Shown here piece by piece: positions 9,500 to 18,949 of a stretch of DNA of 64,000 nt. Each line of letters begins with the position of its first letter. Position 1 is the stretch's first letter. The position numbers were made by a program, and so were the translations under genes. Where the stretch lies: the NCBI RefSeq assembly GCF_001890765.1, contig NZ_KV878783.1, positions 311,028-375,027 on the forward strand, written 5' to 3'. The notes under the pieces were generated by a model that did no database searches, had not been told where the DNA came from, and worked only from the letters and a program-made list of their open reading frames with translations. The stretch is from Spirulina major PCC 6313 (GTDB taxonomy: Bacteria; Cyanobacteriota; Cyanobacteriia; Cyanobacteriales; Spirulinaceae).

Positions 9500-11743
9500 A
9501 TGAGCCTTGATTCGTCTCCCCCGCCCTTTTCAGCCCTACAGCACTCTATCGCTGTTCAAACACTGGTTAAGATGGCGTTTAGTCTGGTACTGGTCATTAT
9601 TGTCATTTCAGGGATTAGTTATTGGCATTTGATGCGCGAACTGGATTTGGATACCCGGACTCAACTCCTGGGCTATATTGCCGAGCGTGGCCAACGAGAA
9701 GAGAGTATTTTTAACCTGGCTCAGGATAATCATGGTCTGTTGCGGGCTGAATTTCTCCGCGAGTTCTATGCCTTAGACCATCAGACTCCGGTAGCCCTCG
9801 ATCGCCTTGTGTCCTGGTCGGATGGAACGGAGCGTAATGCACCAGAGGGCATTGATCCGAAGACTTTTGATACTGTTCATGAACCGACGGTGTTTGTGCA
9901 GCCGGGGGTGGAGATGACGGCGGATGTGCAGCAGCGGTTGGCCTTGGCTTGGGATTTGGTGGGGCGCTATGGGGCGGCTTGGCGCGATCGCTTTTTGAAC
10001 ACCTACATTTCCCTGCCCGAAGGAACGATGACGGTGCTCTGGCCCGGTGCAGCTTGGGGGATCAACGCCGATCCTCACCTCAATTTCCAAACCGAAGAAT
10101 GGTTTTACTTGGGCGATCGCACCCATAATCCCCAGCGGCGCACCCTGTGGACGGGCCTGTATGCTGATCCTGTGACCCATGATTGGATGGTCTCCGCTGA
10201 AACCCCGATTGATGATGCAACCGGTCATCATGTGGCCACGATTGGCCATGACATTGTTTTAACCCAGTTAATTGATCGGGTCATTGCAGATCATCTAGAC
10301 GGAGCCTATAACCTCCTGATCCGTGCCGATGGGCAAATTATCGTTGATCCTGATTTAACCGACCAGATTCAAGCCGCTGACGGACGCTTAACCGTGCAAA
10401 CCGCCGAAGATGCACACTTATCACGCCTGTTTGCCCTTATTCAACAAATGTCCGGCAAATATCGCGTGATCTACAGTGCTGAGGATCAAGAATATTTAGC
10501 GATCGCCCATCTTGCCGGGATCAATTGGGACTTAGTCACGGTCTATCCCGCAACCCTCATCCACCGCCAAGCCCTCCATACAACCTGGTTTCTCGTGGGT
10601 TTAGGCTTGGTCGCCCTCGGTCTAGAATGCCTCTTGCTCTTCACCATCCTGCAATACAATATCGAACGCCCGCTCTACTCTCTCCTCGGTGCCACACAAC
10701 AAGTCACCCAGGGCAAATTCACAGTGTCTCTCGATACCGAGCGACCGGATGAATGGGGTCAATTAGCGATCGCCTTCACCCAAATGACCCACCAACTCCA
10801 AACCGCCTTCACCGCCCTAGAACAAAAAGTGGTGGAACAGGAACAGGCCCAAGCCATCATCCTCGAAAAAAGTCACGCCCTAGAAGCGGCTTTTCAAGAA
10901 CTGCAACAGATGCAACTGCAAACTGTTCAGAGCGAAAAAATGTCAGCATTGGGTAATTTAGTCGCGGGTATAGCCCATGAAATTAATAATCCGGTGGGGT
11001 TTTTAAAAGGCAATCTTAAACCAGCCCAAGACTATGTTCAGGACTTACTGGATTTAATTGATCTCTATGCCCTCAAACTGCCTGTCCCCGATGCGGACAT
11101 TGAGGACAAAATCGACGAGATTGATCTCGAATTTGTGCGAAGTGATCTCCTGCAACTCCTCAACTCAATGCATCTCGGCGTGGAACGTATCCAGATGATT
11201 AGTCATAGTCTGCGAATTTTTTCCCGTGAAGATCAAGAATATAAAATTGCCTTTGACATTCATCAGGGTCTGGATAGTACGGTATTGATTTTAAAACACC
11301 GGACCAAGGCGAACGAACTGCGCCCCACGATTGAAGTCGAAAAACACTACGGTCAGATCCCGGAAATTCAATGCTTTTCAGGACAATTAAACCAAGTGTT
11401 TATGAATATTCTCGCCAATGCCATTGATGCTCTTGAAGAATCCAATCAGGGCAAAACCTATCGAGAGATTGACCAGAACCGGAATCGGATTACGATTCAA
11501 ACCGCTGTGGTGGCCGAACAGGTGCAGATCCAGATTCACGATAATGGCTGTGGCATGCCATCGGAGACCGTAAACCGCATTTTTGAGCAGGGATTTACCA
11601 CCAAAGCGGTGGGCAAAGGGACGGGCTTAGGGATGGCGATCGCCCATCAGATCATCACAGAAAAACACGGCGGTGCGATCGCCTGCACCTCAACGCTTAA
11701 TGTGGGAACGACGTTCACGATCACCCTGCCATTGATTCCCTAA
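9500..11743 (+). CDS. Membrane-bound sensor histidine kinase with dCache sensor and HAMP domain
   Basis: 747 aa. TM1 lies at about residues 25-45, followed by a large extracytoplasmic dCache-like sensor to about 355 (segments PLWTGLYADPVTHDWMVS-like and DGAYNLLIRADGQIIVDPD), TM2 near 360-382, HAMP (RPLYSLLGATQQVTQGKF), a coiled coil, then the kinase core. The phospho-acceptor is His493 in GNLVAGIAHEINNPVGFLKG. The ATPase has an N box (NILANAIDALEE), a G1 box (IHDNGCGMP) and a G2 box (GKGTGLGMAIAHQII). No response regulator is adjacent, so it is an orphan kinase; its ligand is unknown. A palindromic terminator follows. Confidence 0.9.
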   Translation: MSLDSSPPPFSALQHSIAVQTLVKMAFSLVLVIIVISGISYWHLMRELDLDTRTQLLGYIAERGQREESIFNLAQDNHGLLRAEFLREFYALDHQTPVALDRLVSWSDGTERNAPEGIDPKTFDTVHEPTVFVQPGVEMTADVQQRLALAWDLVGRYGAAWRDRFLNTYISLPEGTMTVLWPGAAWGINADPHLNFQTEEWFYLGDRTHNPQRRTLWTGLYADPVTHDWMVSAETPIDDATGHHVATIGHDIVLTQLIDRVIADHLDGAYNLLIRADGQIIVDPDLTDQIQAADGRLTVQTAEDAHLSRLFALIQQMSGKYRVIYSAEDQEYLAIAHLAGINWDLVTVYPATLIHRQALHTTWFLVGLGLVALGLECLLLFTILQYNIERPLYSLLGATQQVTQGKFTVSLDTERPDEWGQLAIAFTQMTHQLQTAFTALEQKVVEQEQAQAIILEKSHALEAAFQELQQMQLQTVQSEKMSALGNLVAGIAHEINNPVGFLKGNLKPAQDYVQDLLDLIDLYALKLPVPDADIEDKIDEIDLEFVRSDLLQLLNSMHLGVERIQMISHSLRIFSREDQEYKIAFDIHQGLDSTVLILKHRTKANELRPTIEVEKHYGQIPEIQCFSGQLNQVFMNILANAIDALEESNQGKTYREIDQNRNRITIQTAVVAEQVQIQIHDNGCGMPSETVNRIFEQGFTTKAVGKGTGLGMAIAHQIITEKHGGAIACTSTLNVGTTFTITLPLIP

Positions 11744-11776
11744 ATTCAAAATCTAGCCATCAACAATTCAGCCATC

Positions 11777-11806
11777 AAAAAAGGAGTGCGATCGCACTCC
11801 TTTTTT
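11777..11806. terminator. Bidirectional terminator, perfect 30-bp palindrome
   Basis: Six A, then GGAGTGCGATCGCACTCC, then six T form a perfect palindrome centred on GCGATCGC. It sits between the convergent histidine-kinase and psaD genes and has a T tract on both strands, so it can end both transcripts. The stem includes a HIP1 site. Confidence 0.85.
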
Positions 11807-11847
11807 CGCAAGTCATCATGAACAGTCTGGCTCAATCATTCACGCGA

Positions 11848-12276
11848 CTAGACTTCGTAGGGAGCTTGGCCAGAGAATTTGATCGTCACTGGTTCAGGAT
11901 TGCTGCCAATGTTGCGATCTTTTTTCCCGGCAAACTCGCGGCCTTCATTCACTTTTTCAGGGAACACGCCATCTGCGGGATGCAGATATTGAGTTTCCCC
12001 GTTGGGAAAGACGCGGTAGATTTTAAACTCTTCCAGTTTGGGCTTGAACTTGGTGCGTAGTTGCGTGCCTAGGGCAAGGCATTGCTCCTTACGGGCAAAG
12101 TACAAGAGGTTTTCGCCTTCGTGCATGATGGCAGCGCCACCCGTCGGCATTTCAAACACTTGCTCTTTGTCGCTTGTCCAGGTGATCGCGTACTTCTCTT
12201 CCGTTTCCGCTTTCGTCAACAAGCCGCCTGTGCTGCCACCAAACTTGGGAGTTTGTCCAGAAAGTGCTTCTGTCAT
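11848..12276 (-). CDS. psaD: Photosystem I reaction centre subunit II (PsaD)
   Basis: 142 aa, with PsaD motifs [50 protein letters not shown] and [16 protein letters not shown]. PsaD is a stromal-side PSI subunit that binds ferredoxin electrostatically and orients PsaC. ATG at 12276 (MTEALSG) chosen; the frame is open further upstream, but without similarity. It is convergent with the histidine kinase and ends at the palindromic terminator. It is monocistronic in appearance. Confidence 0.97.
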   Translation of the reverse strand: MTEALSGQTPKFGGSTGGLLTKAETEEKYAITWTSDKEQVFEMPTGGAAIMHEGENLLYFARKEQCLALGTQLRTKFKPKLEEFKIYRVFPNGETQYLHPADGVFPEKVNEGREFAGKKDRNIGSNPEPVTIKFSGQAPYEV

Positions 12277-12616
12277 AAACGTCTCTCTAAACGATGTGAT
12301 GTTTAGTCGAATGCTATCACTGTGGGTGAAATTCACCGGGGTATTTGTCAAGAACTGTAACAGTTCGTGAGAAAGTCGTCTTGAAAACGGGGCTTGGGGT
12401 TGGGGAGGCGCGGGGAGGGGAGCGATCGCACCTCCAGTTCCATCGGGCAAAGATAGCCCCAATAAACGCTAGGGCGTGGGTTTTCCTGCCATTGCACCGC
12501 AAATATTAAATTATATTTCAGCATTTCCGTGACTCCCATGCAGATTTGAGCGATCGTGATACCGTCTAGAAGTGTTGACCCAGTGTCATTCTTTTATTTG
12601 GAGGACGTTTATTTTG

Positions 12617-12823
12617 ATGACCCCTGCATCTCTTCCTGAAACCGAAGTCTGTCGCGAAGATATCTGTGAGTATGTTGCCCAACTTCAGCTTCACATGACG
12701 TTGCAAGCCCGTAATTTAGTCCCATCCTTAACCCAATCTCCTCAACATCAGGACAGTCGCAGTCAACTGCTCCACGACACCCAAGTCCAAATCGAAAAAT
12801 TTGCCTCGCGTCAATGGCTCTAG
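12617..12823 (+). CDS. Small hypothetical protein, 68 aa
   Basis: Not recognised. The peptide starts MTPASLPETEVCREDICEYV and is mainly polar and helical, with no signal or membrane segment. A GGAGG at 12600-12604 lies 12 nt before the ATG at 12617. The 270-bp spacer to psaD is divergent, so both could share the promoter region. Codon use is ordinary for the window. It may be a cyanobacterium-specific small protein; a spurious ORF cannot be excluded. Confidence 0.5.
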   Translation: MTPASLPETEVCREDICEYVAQLQLHMTLQARNLVPSLTQSPQHQDSRSQLLHDTQVQIEKFASRQWL

Positions 12824-12984
12824 GGTTCACGCTCTCCACTCCCTGAACCAGTTTTGCCCGTAGTTTTTTTGAACGTTAAGTGGCGTTGTGCCACGATCCC
12901 GCATCCCACGGCAGCCTGTCGGTGGGTTGTTTCTTTGGTGGGGTATCCTCATTGTTGTGTTAACCGGAGTTTGACGATCCGCTG

Positions 12985-14688
12985 ATGTCTGTGACGAGTT
13001 TACGCAATACCCTCTATAACCTTGATGGTGCGAGTTATGGCGCGTATAAATCCCTGAAGGGTCGCTACGAGTTGGATGATTTTACCCTCTCGATTGATCA
13101 TGTTCAGGGCGATCCCTTCGCCGCACCGAGTCGGGTGCATGTGGAAGTGCCCCAAGCGATCGCCCAATTCCCCCCCCACTTGTTTAACCATCCATCCCGT
13201 GAAATTGCCCTGCGGGACTATCTGCTGCGGCGATTTGCGCGGGTGGCGGCGGATTTGAGCGGACGGCGGGGTAGTGGGAAAAGTGGCGCAATTGAAATTC
13301 TCTCGGTGGGGCAAGAGGTGCTAGAGCAAACGGCGGTCTGGGTGGATGCGCAGCGGGTGGAGGCTCGGTTTACGGTGGGACTGCCGGCCCAGGGGCGACG
13401 GATTTTGGGGCGACAGGCGGCGGCGTTACTCTGTGAAGATGTGCCGGAACTTGTGGCGCGATCGCTCCTCGCCCCATCCCTCGATCTCACGGCTGTACAG
13501 CGCCATGTCGAAACGGTTGAAGATGCCGACGCACTGCGGGGCCAACTGGCAGCGCGGGGCTTGATCGCCTTTGTGGCCAATGGGTCAATTTTGCCGCGCC
13601 GCAGTGGGGTGGATGCGCGACCTTTGGGCCAAGAGGCGATCGCTTTTCAATCCCCCTCAGAGCTTGAATATGAACTCATCACCCCCAACCGCGGCCCAAT
13701 CCGAGGCATGGGCATCCCCCAGGGCATCACCGTGATCGTCGGCGGCGGTTATCACGGCAAATCAACCCTGTTAAAGGCGGTGGAATTGGGGGTCTATAAC
13801 CATATTCCGGGGGATGGGCGGGATTATGTGGTTAGCGATCCGGCGGCGGTGAAGATCCGCGCCGAGGATGGGCGATCGATCGTGGGGGTGAATATTTCGC
13901 CGTTTATTAACCATCTGCCCCAAGGCCGCTCGACGCGCCATTTTTCCACCCCCAACGCCAGCGGCAGCACCTCCCAAGCGGCCAATATTATCGAAGCCCT
14001 CGAAGCGGGGGCGCAGGTGTTGCTGATTGATGAAGATACGGCGGCGACGAATTTTATGATTCGCGATCGCCGTATGCAGCAACTGATCGCCAAAGCCAAC
14101 GAACCGATCACGCCCTTGATCGATAAGATTCGCCAACTCTGGACAGAGCAAGGGGTATCGAGCCTGTTGGTGATGGGGGGGAGCGGCGACTATTTTGATG
14201 TGGCGGATCGGGTGATTGCCTTGGATAATTTTGTGCCCCAGGATGTGACGGCACAGGCCCACGCGATCGCCCAAGCCCACCCCACCGATCGCCAACCCGA
14301 AGGCGGGGCCAATTTTGGCGAACTCACCCCCCGGATTCCGATCCCCAGCAGTCTTGATCCCAGCCGGGGTAAGCACGATGTGAAAGTGCGCGTCCGAGAT
14401 CTGGATGCGATCGCCTTTGGCAGCGACGATATTGATCTGAGCGCGGTAGAACAACTGGTGAATCCGGGGCAACTGCGTGCGATCGCCGCCGCCCTCGTGG
14501 AGGCCAAATCCTCCGCCCTCAATGGTCATACCCCGATCCCCACCATCCTTGATACGATCATGACCCAGATTCACGCCACCAGCCTCGACAGCCTCACCCC
14601 CAAACCGCTGGGGGATTCCGTCGCCTTTCGTCGCTTTGAACTTGCCGCCGCCCTCAACCGTCTCCGCAGTCTCCGCGTCCAACCCTAA
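12985..14688 (+). CDS. ABC-class ATPase of the MRB1590-like family (PF09818-type)
   Basis: 567 aa. It has a Walker A GGGYHGKSTLLKAVELG, an ABC-like signature region (STPNASGSTSQAANIIEAL) and Walker B (GAQVLLIDEDTAATNFM), followed by VSSLLVMGGSGDYFDVADRV. This is the predicted ATPase family whose trypanosomal member MRB1590 binds RNA in mitochondrial editing complexes; the bacterial role is unknown. The N-terminal third (about 1-235) carries an unusual lid-like domain with SGRRGSGKSG, a second Gly-rich loop. No membrane segment. It stands alone, convergent with the TpsB gene. Confidence 0.8.
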   Translation: MSVTSLRNTLYNLDGASYGAYKSLKGRYELDDFTLSIDHVQGDPFAAPSRVHVEVPQAIAQFPPHLFNHPSREIALRDYLLRRFARVAADLSGRRGSGKSGAIEILSVGQEVLEQTAVWVDAQRVEARFTVGLPAQGRRILGRQAAALLCEDVPELVARSLLAPSLDLTAVQRHVETVEDADALRGQLAARGLIAFVANGSILPRRSGVDARPLGQEAIAFQSPSELEYELITPNRGPIRGMGIPQGITVIVGGGYHGKSTLLKAVELGVYNHIPGDGRDYVVSDPAAVKIRAEDGRSIVGVNISPFINHLPQGRSTRHFSTPNASGSTSQAANIIEALEAGAQVLLIDEDTAATNFMIRDRRMQQLIAKANEPITPLIDKIRQLWTEQGVSSLLVMGGSGDYFDVADRVIALDNFVPQDVTAQAHAIAQAHPTDRQPEGGANFGELTPRIPIPSSLDPSRGKHDVKVRVRDLDAIAFGSDDIDLSAVEQLVNPGQLRAIAAALVEAKSSALNGHTPIPTILDTIMTQIHATSLDSLTPKPLGDSVAFRRFELAAALNRLRSLRVQP

Positions 14689-14726
14689 ACCCGACGATTT
14701 TTGGGTCATCTCAGCTACACCTGAGC

Positions 14727-16475
14727 CTAGAATCGCCAAATCACACTGAAATAGAAGCCATCATCCTGGGCATTCTCGCCGCGATCATCGAGATTCACAA
14801 GGGGAAAACCATAGTCAACGCGGACGGTGAAGTCGGGGTAGGGATTCCAAATCAGCCCACTGCCGATGCCAGCGATAAAACGCTCGGCGGCGAGGGAGTT
14901 GGGGTTATTTTTGGCATTCCAGACCCAGCCCAGATCGAGAAATGGGGCGAGGACAAGGGTGGCACTCCCAGCTTCATCTCGCACAAGAGTCAGCCGATTC
15001 TCAGCGGAGAAACGCACCCCATTATCCCCCGCTCGCACGTTTTGCCGAAAGCCCCGCACCGATTGCCCGCCGCCAATCACGAACTGCTGCGACGGCAGGA
15101 GAGGGGATAGGGCGTATTGAAGATCTGCCGACAGAATGAGGAAGTTGTTTTCGTTGAGGACTTGGGCGCGTTGGACTTGGCCGAGCCAACTGAGGAATTG
15201 CCCGTCGGGGATGGAGCCGCTGTTGCTGGTGGCATCAAGAAGATCGAGGCCGAGGCTGAATTGCGATCGCAACGCCCACGCCCCCCGCGCATCCCGTCGA
15301 ATATAGTCTTGCCCAAACTTCAACACCGTCGTTGTCGTGCTGCCGTCCGCCTCCGGGCCAAATCCAAAGGGAGTCGGCCCCGCAAAGGTAAAGGTTTGAC
15401 CCGTTTGATAGGTCAACCCCATTGACAGGGCAAACTCTTCGCGGGGTGTACGTTGCAGAGGTTGGCGATAACTGATTTCGTAGAGTTCAGAATTACCGCG
15501 AATATCTAAAATATTGAACGGCTCCTGCACCACATTATTACGGTTAAACGAGGCCCGCAATTGCAGCATGCCATCCAGCGCATTGAAGGGATACCGATAA
15601 CTCAGATCAAAGGTATCGGAACCGCCTCTCGTGGTACGCTTCATGCCGCCGCTCAGTTCATCCCCCGCCCCCGTCAGGTTTTGATAGCTGAGATTCACCC
15701 CCATCCGCTCTGACCCCACACTCGGCGGTGAATAGTTATCCACCGTCGCTGCCCCCCGGAATTGCCGCGCTTCGGTCACCCGCACCACGAGAATACTTTT
15801 CGCGGGTTCGGTGCCACTGCGGAGACTCGCTTCAATATTTTCGATCAGGGGATCGGTGCGCAACAGTCGGAGTTGATCTTCTAAGCGGCCCGTGTTGAGG
15901 GGAGTACGAGCGCCTAACGCCACCCGTTTCTTAATGTAGCCAGGTTTGAGGTTGGTGGTTCCTTCCACTTCAATATCTTGAATTCCCCCTTCGAGGACGT
16001 TGATCTCAATCGTGCCGGTGTTCAAACTTTCAGGGCTGAGGATGGCGCGGGAGGTAATGTAGCCGTCGGATAGGTAGCGTTCGGTCACAAGGTCAGCGAG
16101 CCGTTGTAGGGAGGCTTCGCTGACACGTTGGCCGATGAAGGGCGCAAACTCGGCTTGAAAATCTTCAAGGCTAAATAGGCTGCTGCCCGTGATTTGGATG
16201 CGATCGACACGGATGGGACCGGGTTCGGGGGCGAGGGGATTGGTGGGGGGGGCGGTGGGGGGCGTTTCGATGGAGTTGCGATCGCTCCCCTCCAACGGCT
16301 GCGGCGGGGCTTCATTGGGCTGCAAAAAACGCTCATCATTGGACTCTGGAATTTGGGCAATCAGGGCAGGGAAAGACGTGGCTTGTAATGATGTCGCCTC
16401 GCTAGTCGGGCAGAGCAAAGTCGTAAGACAGGCTGTTCCCCAAAAAACAAGACTGTACTGTGGCTGCTGAACCAT
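14727..16475 (-). CDS. Two-partner secretion outer-membrane transporter (TpsB/ShlB/FhaC family)
   Basis: 582 aa: signal peptide, Pro-rich linker (about 55-85), a POTRA-type domain starting VDRIQITGSSLFSLEDF, a second POTRA (IQDIEVEGTTNLKPGYIKKRV), then a 16-strand-type barrel with the Omp85 lid motif VRGFRQNVRAGDNG and a terminal aromatic strand ending in Phe (YFSVIWRF). It would translocate a TpsA exoprotein across the outer membrane. No TpsA with a haemagglutination-activity domain is in the window; instead a 175-aa secreted protein lies directly upstream on the same strand. Confidence 0.9.
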   Translation of the reverse strand: MVQQPQYSLVFWGTACLTTLLCPTSEATSLQATSFPALIAQIPESNDERFLQPNEAPPQPLEGSDRNSIETPPTAPPTNPLAPEPGPIRVDRIQITGSSLFSLEDFQAEFAPFIGQRVSEASLQRLADLVTERYLSDGYITSRAILSPESLNTGTIEINVLEGGIQDIEVEGTTNLKPGYIKKRVALGARTPLNTGRLEDQLRLLRTDPLIENIEASLRSGTEPAKSILVVRVTEARQFRGAATVDNYSPPSVGSERMGVNLSYQNLTGAGDELSGGMKRTTRGGSDTFDLSYRYPFNALDGMLQLRASFNRNNVVQEPFNILDIRGNSELYEISYRQPLQRTPREEFALSMGLTYQTGQTFTFAGPTPFGFGPEADGSTTTTVLKFGQDYIRRDARGAWALRSQFSLGLDLLDATSNSGSIPDGQFLSWLGQVQRAQVLNENNFLILSADLQYALSPLLPSQQFVIGGGQSVRGFRQNVRAGDNGVRFSAENRLTLVRDEAGSATLVLAPFLDLGWVWNAKNNPNSLAAERFIAGIGSGLIWNPYPDFTVRVDYGFPLVNLDDRGENAQDDGFYFSVIWRF

Positions 16476-16568
16476 AATAAATTCCCTTAATTGTCATCAC
16501 CATGTTGCTCTCACCCACGATCGCGCTCGGAGTGCAAGACTTCCTCTCGCCCCCAATCATAGGTGCTT

Positions 16569-17096
16569 TTACGGAAAAGCCCGCCCGCCGGGCTGAACTT
16601 TTTCCATTAACGTTGGGGTGTCTGGATTGGAACTGAGTTGAATGAGATAGGGATGATAGCGATCTTTGCGATAGGAGCCGACCCACACCTCATACTGACC
16701 GGCTAACCACGCTCCAGAAATGGCGGGATTGCGCCCCGCGTAGTCATCATTACACCACAGGCCACCAGGGCCGCGCACCAGGAGGGTCGTATCTTCGGGG
16801 CTGGCGACTTCAAGGCTAAGAAAGTCGAAAAAATCACGCAACACCACCACATGATCCGGCTCACTATCAATAAAACCGGCGCAGGTTCCCGTTTGGGTGC
16901 TGTCCTGGGCGGTGACGGTGCGCACTGCCAAGGCTCCCCCGCTAATGCCTCGGATGATCACACTTTCGGGCCCGGATTGACTGAGTTGAATATCTTCAAA
17001 AATGGTTTCGCTGCTCTGAATTTGTGCCTCACTGGGGAGTGAGAGACTATGGGGGATCAGGGTCAGCAGGGCAAGGATTAAGGTTGAGCGCAACAT
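16569..17096 (-). CDS. Secreted hypothetical protein upstream of TpsB, 175 aa
   Basis: A signal peptide (MLRSTLILALLTLIPHSLSLPSEAQ, cleavage near residue 25) is followed by a beta-rich domain. The stretch TLLVRGPGGLWCNDDYAG and SGAWLAGQYEVWVGSYRKD resembles calcium-binding beta-sandwich (PPC-like) segments found in cyanobacterial secreted proteins, and two or three Cys may form disulfides. It lies 93 bp upstream of the TpsB gene, same strand, so the two probably share a transcript. It could be the cargo or an accessory protein. Function unknown. Confidence 0.7.
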   Translation of the reverse strand: MLRSTLILALLTLIPHSLSLPSEAQIQSSETIFEDIQLSQSGPESVIIRGISGGALAVRTVTAQDSTQTGTCAGFIDSEPDHVVVLRDFFDFLSLEVASPEDTTLLVRGPGGLWCNDDYAGRNPAISGAWLAGQYEVWVGSYRKDRYHPYLIQLSSNPDTPTLMEKVQPGGRAFP

Positions 17097-17243
17097 GGGT
17101 TAAGAGTCCCTAATATCATCATCAAAACGGCTTTTTGGGCAGATTGTTCCCCACTGTACCCTGATTGTTGGGTTTGTTCCGGTGATTTGGGGGATCGCAC
17201 CCCCATCATCCCAGACCCTTGAAATGCCCTCACGTTTCCCCGA

Positions 17244-17266
17244 CAAAAAAGGCGGGTCGCCCCGCC
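17244..17266 (-). terminator. Terminator downstream of hemL
   Basis: GGCGGG (17251-17256) and CCCGCC (17261-17266) pair around TCGC. On the minus strand the hairpin is followed by a run of seven T (complement of 17244-17250). It lies about 135 bp past the hemL stop. A second small hairpin (GCGAGC/GCTCGC, 17296-17312) is closer to hemL. Confidence 0.7.
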
Positions 17267-17399
17267 TGCTTTGGTTTAACGTTTTTCTCCGTAGTGCGAG
17301 CTTCTAGCTCGCTGCCCTGAATCAGGGGAATCACACCCAGGCTAGGTCAACAGTTGCACGTTATGTCTCAGCAGTAGCCAGCGGGGGAGGTGCGATCGC

Positions 17400-18701
17400 T
17401 TACAATGCCGCCATCACCGTCCGGGCGGCAGCTAGGGTTTCTTCCACTTCCGCATCCCCATGGGCCAGGGAGGTAAAGCCCGCCTCAAACTGCGACGGTG
17501 CCAGGTAAACCCCCTGCTCCAACATGCCCCGATGGAACCGGGCAAACTTCGCCGCATCCGACTTTTTCGCATCCTCGTAGTTATGCACCGGATCAGCTTG
17601 AAAGAACATCCCGAACATGCCGCTAATATTGCCCCCATAGGCCGCATGTCCTGTTTCCTTGGCAATGTCCAACAAGCCCGTGATCAGCGTATTCGTCACC
17701 CGTTCGAGGTGTTCATAGCTGCCGGGTTTTTGCAGCAATTCCAGGGTTTTAATCCCCGCCGTCATCGCCAAGGGATTCCCCGATAATGTCCCGGCTTGGT
17801 ACATCGGCCCCGCCGGAGCCACCATCGCCATAATATCCTTACGACCGCCGTAGGCCCCCACGGGCAACCCACCGCCGATCACCTTACCCAACGTCGTCAA
17901 ATCCGGGGTCACGCCGAATTTTGCCTGCACGCCACCGTAGGCAATCCGGAACCCGGTCATCACTTCATCAAAGACCAAAAGGGCCCCGTTTTCCTCCGTC
18001 AAGAGTCGCAGCCCTTCGAGGAAGCCCGCATCGGGGGGAATGAAGCCCGAATTACCCACAATGGGTTCCAGGATCACCCCCGCCACTTCGCCGGGATTTT
18101 CCGCAAAGAGGGCTTTGACGGCTTCGAGGTCGTTGTAGGGGGCGGTGAGGGTGGCGGCGGCGGTGCTTTTCGGCACACCGGGGGAGTCGGGCAGGCCGAG
18201 GGTGGCAACCCCTGACCCTGCCTTCACCAAGAACATATCGGCGTGACCGTGGTAGCAGCCCTCAAACTTGATGATTTTTTCCCGACCGGTAAAGGCCCGC
18301 ATCAGGCGCAGAACGGACATACAGGCTTCCGTCCCGGAGTTGACAAACCGCACCAGTTCAATGCTGGGGACGGCATCAATGACCATTTCCGCCAACACAT
18401 TTTCTAAGATGCAGGGCGCACCGAAGCTCGTGCCTTTGAGTAAAGCGTCTTGGAGGGCGGCGATCACCTCAGGATGGGCGTGGCCACAGATGGCGGGCCC
18501 CCAGGTGCCGACGTAGTCAATATATTCGTTGCCGTCTACGTCCCAAACGCGAGCGCCATTGACGCGATCGAAAACGATGGGCTGACCGCCGACGGATTTA
18601 AAGGCCCGCACGGGGGAACTTACGCCGCCTGGCATGAGTTTTTGGGCAGCGGCAAAAATTTCTTCGGATTTTGTGGTGTTCAAACTCGACGTTACAACCA
18701 A
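17400..18701 (-). CDS. hemL: Glutamate-1-semialdehyde 2,1-aminomutase
   Basis: A PLP enzyme of 433 aa that converts glutamate-1-semialdehyde to 5-aminolevulinate, the C5 route to haem, chlorophyll and bilins. Signature segments: [76 protein letters not shown] and [16 protein letters not shown] with the Schiff-base Lys. The start is a TTG at 18701 ([15 protein letters not shown]), with AAGGAG just upstream; this gives the usual length, whereas the open frame runs on to 18899 without similarity. Divergent from tsaB. Confidence 0.96.
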   Translation of the reverse strand: MVVTSSLNTTKSEEIFAAAQKLMPGGVSSPVRAFKSVGGQPIVFDRVNGARVWDVDGNEYIDYVGTWGPAICGHAHPEVIAALQDALLKGTSFGAPCILENVLAEMVIDAVPSIELVRFVNSGTEACMSVLRLMRAFTGREKIIKFEGCYHGHADMFLVKAGSGVATLGLPDSPGVPKSTAAATLTAPYNDLEAVKALFAENPGEVAGVILEPIVGNSGFIPPDAGFLEGLRLLTEENGALLVFDEVMTGFRIAYGGVQAKFGVTPDLTTLGKVIGGGLPVGAYGGRKDIMAMVAPAGPMYQAGTLSGNPLAMTAGIKTLELLQKPGSYEHLERVTNTLITGLLDIAKETGHAAYGGNISGMFGMFFQADPVHNYEDAKKSDAAKFARFHRGMLEQGVYLAPSQFEAGFTSLAHGDAEVEETLAAARTVMAAL

Positions 18702-18949
18702 AATGCTCTCCTTTGTCCTTGCACAATCACAACTGGAATGACTCGTTTTGATCTCACGCAACCCATTGGGCGACCGTTGCGGTGGTTGGGGGTGGGGTGA
18801 GATGGTATGGCCAGTTTCTATCCTATCGGCCTTGGCGGGGCGAAAATGTGGAGAAACGTTAAGGAAGAGGGGCGATCGCCCCTGAACCCCGCCCCCCAAG
18901 GGCAGCCCAAAAACAGGTTAGGATAGGTTTTCGGTGAATATAGGGACCA

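Noticed and set aside
13771-14739. Long minus-strand open frame (322 codons) opposite the ABC-class ATPase gene
   Set aside because: It is the antisense shadow of a gene with clear Walker motifs; its composition is His/Gly/Arg-rich and has no family motif.
17296-17312. GCGAGC-TTCTA-GCTCGC hairpin near the hemL 3' end
   Set aside because: No T tract and no second copy seen in this window; the better terminator is at 17244-17266.
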